NCBI GenBank assembly: GCA_016932295.1
Contig: JAFGDC010000440.1
Location: 1-13,023 of the forward strand
Length of the DNA stretch: 13,023 nucleotides
DNA from: a candidate division CSSED10-310 bacterium
GTDB lineage: Bacteria; CSSED10-310; JAFGDC01
Direction: 5' to 3'
The notes under the pieces: generated by a model
Told to the model about the DNA's origin: nothing
The model's input: the letters and a program-made list of their open reading frames with translations, nothing else
The model's database searches: none
Shown: positions 13,023 to 13,023 of the stretch, piece by piece
Numbering within the stretch: the first letter of the stretch is position 1
How the letters are laid out: each line of letters opens with the position of its first letter
Made by a program: the position numbers and the translations under genes

Positions 13023-13023
13023 C

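Overview
The window looks like chromosomal DNA from a moderately GC-rich bacterium. Its oxygen-defence genes (rubrerythrin, flavodiiron protein, rubredoxin, cytochrome bd, PerR-type regulator) are the set typical of anaerobes and microaerophiles. A partial exported protein with a Pro/Thr linker and a GlmL/MutL-like ATPase with a C-terminal extension are features I associate with uncultured candidate-phylum bacteria. That placement is an impression; no rRNA or other marker gene lies in the window. No phage, IS element, CRISPR array, rRNA or tRNA was found.

Region 1 (1-4169, + strand) is a tightly packed operon-like run of five genes. It holds three small uncharacterised proteins (one soluble, one with two membrane segments, one soluble), a 610-residue GlmL/MutL-family ASKHA ATPase, and a 374-residue protein with an N-terminal barrel-sandwich-like segment and a C-terminal KOW-like segment. 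The genes overlap or are separated by 2 bases. No adenosylcobalamin mutase, the expected client of GlmL/MutL, is present. This module is the best candidate for an undescribed system in the window.

Region 2 (4251-5799, - strand) is a two-gene unit with its own promoter: a DUF721/DciA-like protein followed, with a 14-base overlap, by a PP-loop thiouridylase-like enzyme carrying a C-terminal NFACT-R-like RNA-binding domain. It converges on region 1.

Region 3 (5800-7105) starts with a largely noncoding stretch that contains a 21-bp tandem repeat, each copy able to form a hairpin with a GGGA loop. It then holds a GalU-type UTP-glucose-1-phosphate uridylyltransferase with an unusual active-site-proximal segment.

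Region 4 (7261-12367, + strand) is an oxygen and peroxide defence island: perR-like regulator, rubrerythrin, cydA, cydB, flavodiiron protein, rubredoxin. The first two genes overlap by ATGA, as do cydA and cydB. Hairpins follow the rubrerythrin and flavodiiron genes, and a strong intrinsic terminator closes the island after rubredoxin. Together the genes would reduce O2 at the membrane (cytochrome bd), in the cytoplasm (flavodiiron protein fed by rubredoxin) and remove peroxide (rubrerythrin), under peroxide-responsive control.

Region 5 (12523-13023, - strand) is the 3' end of a gene for a probably exported protein, with a UUCG-loop terminator just beyond its stop.
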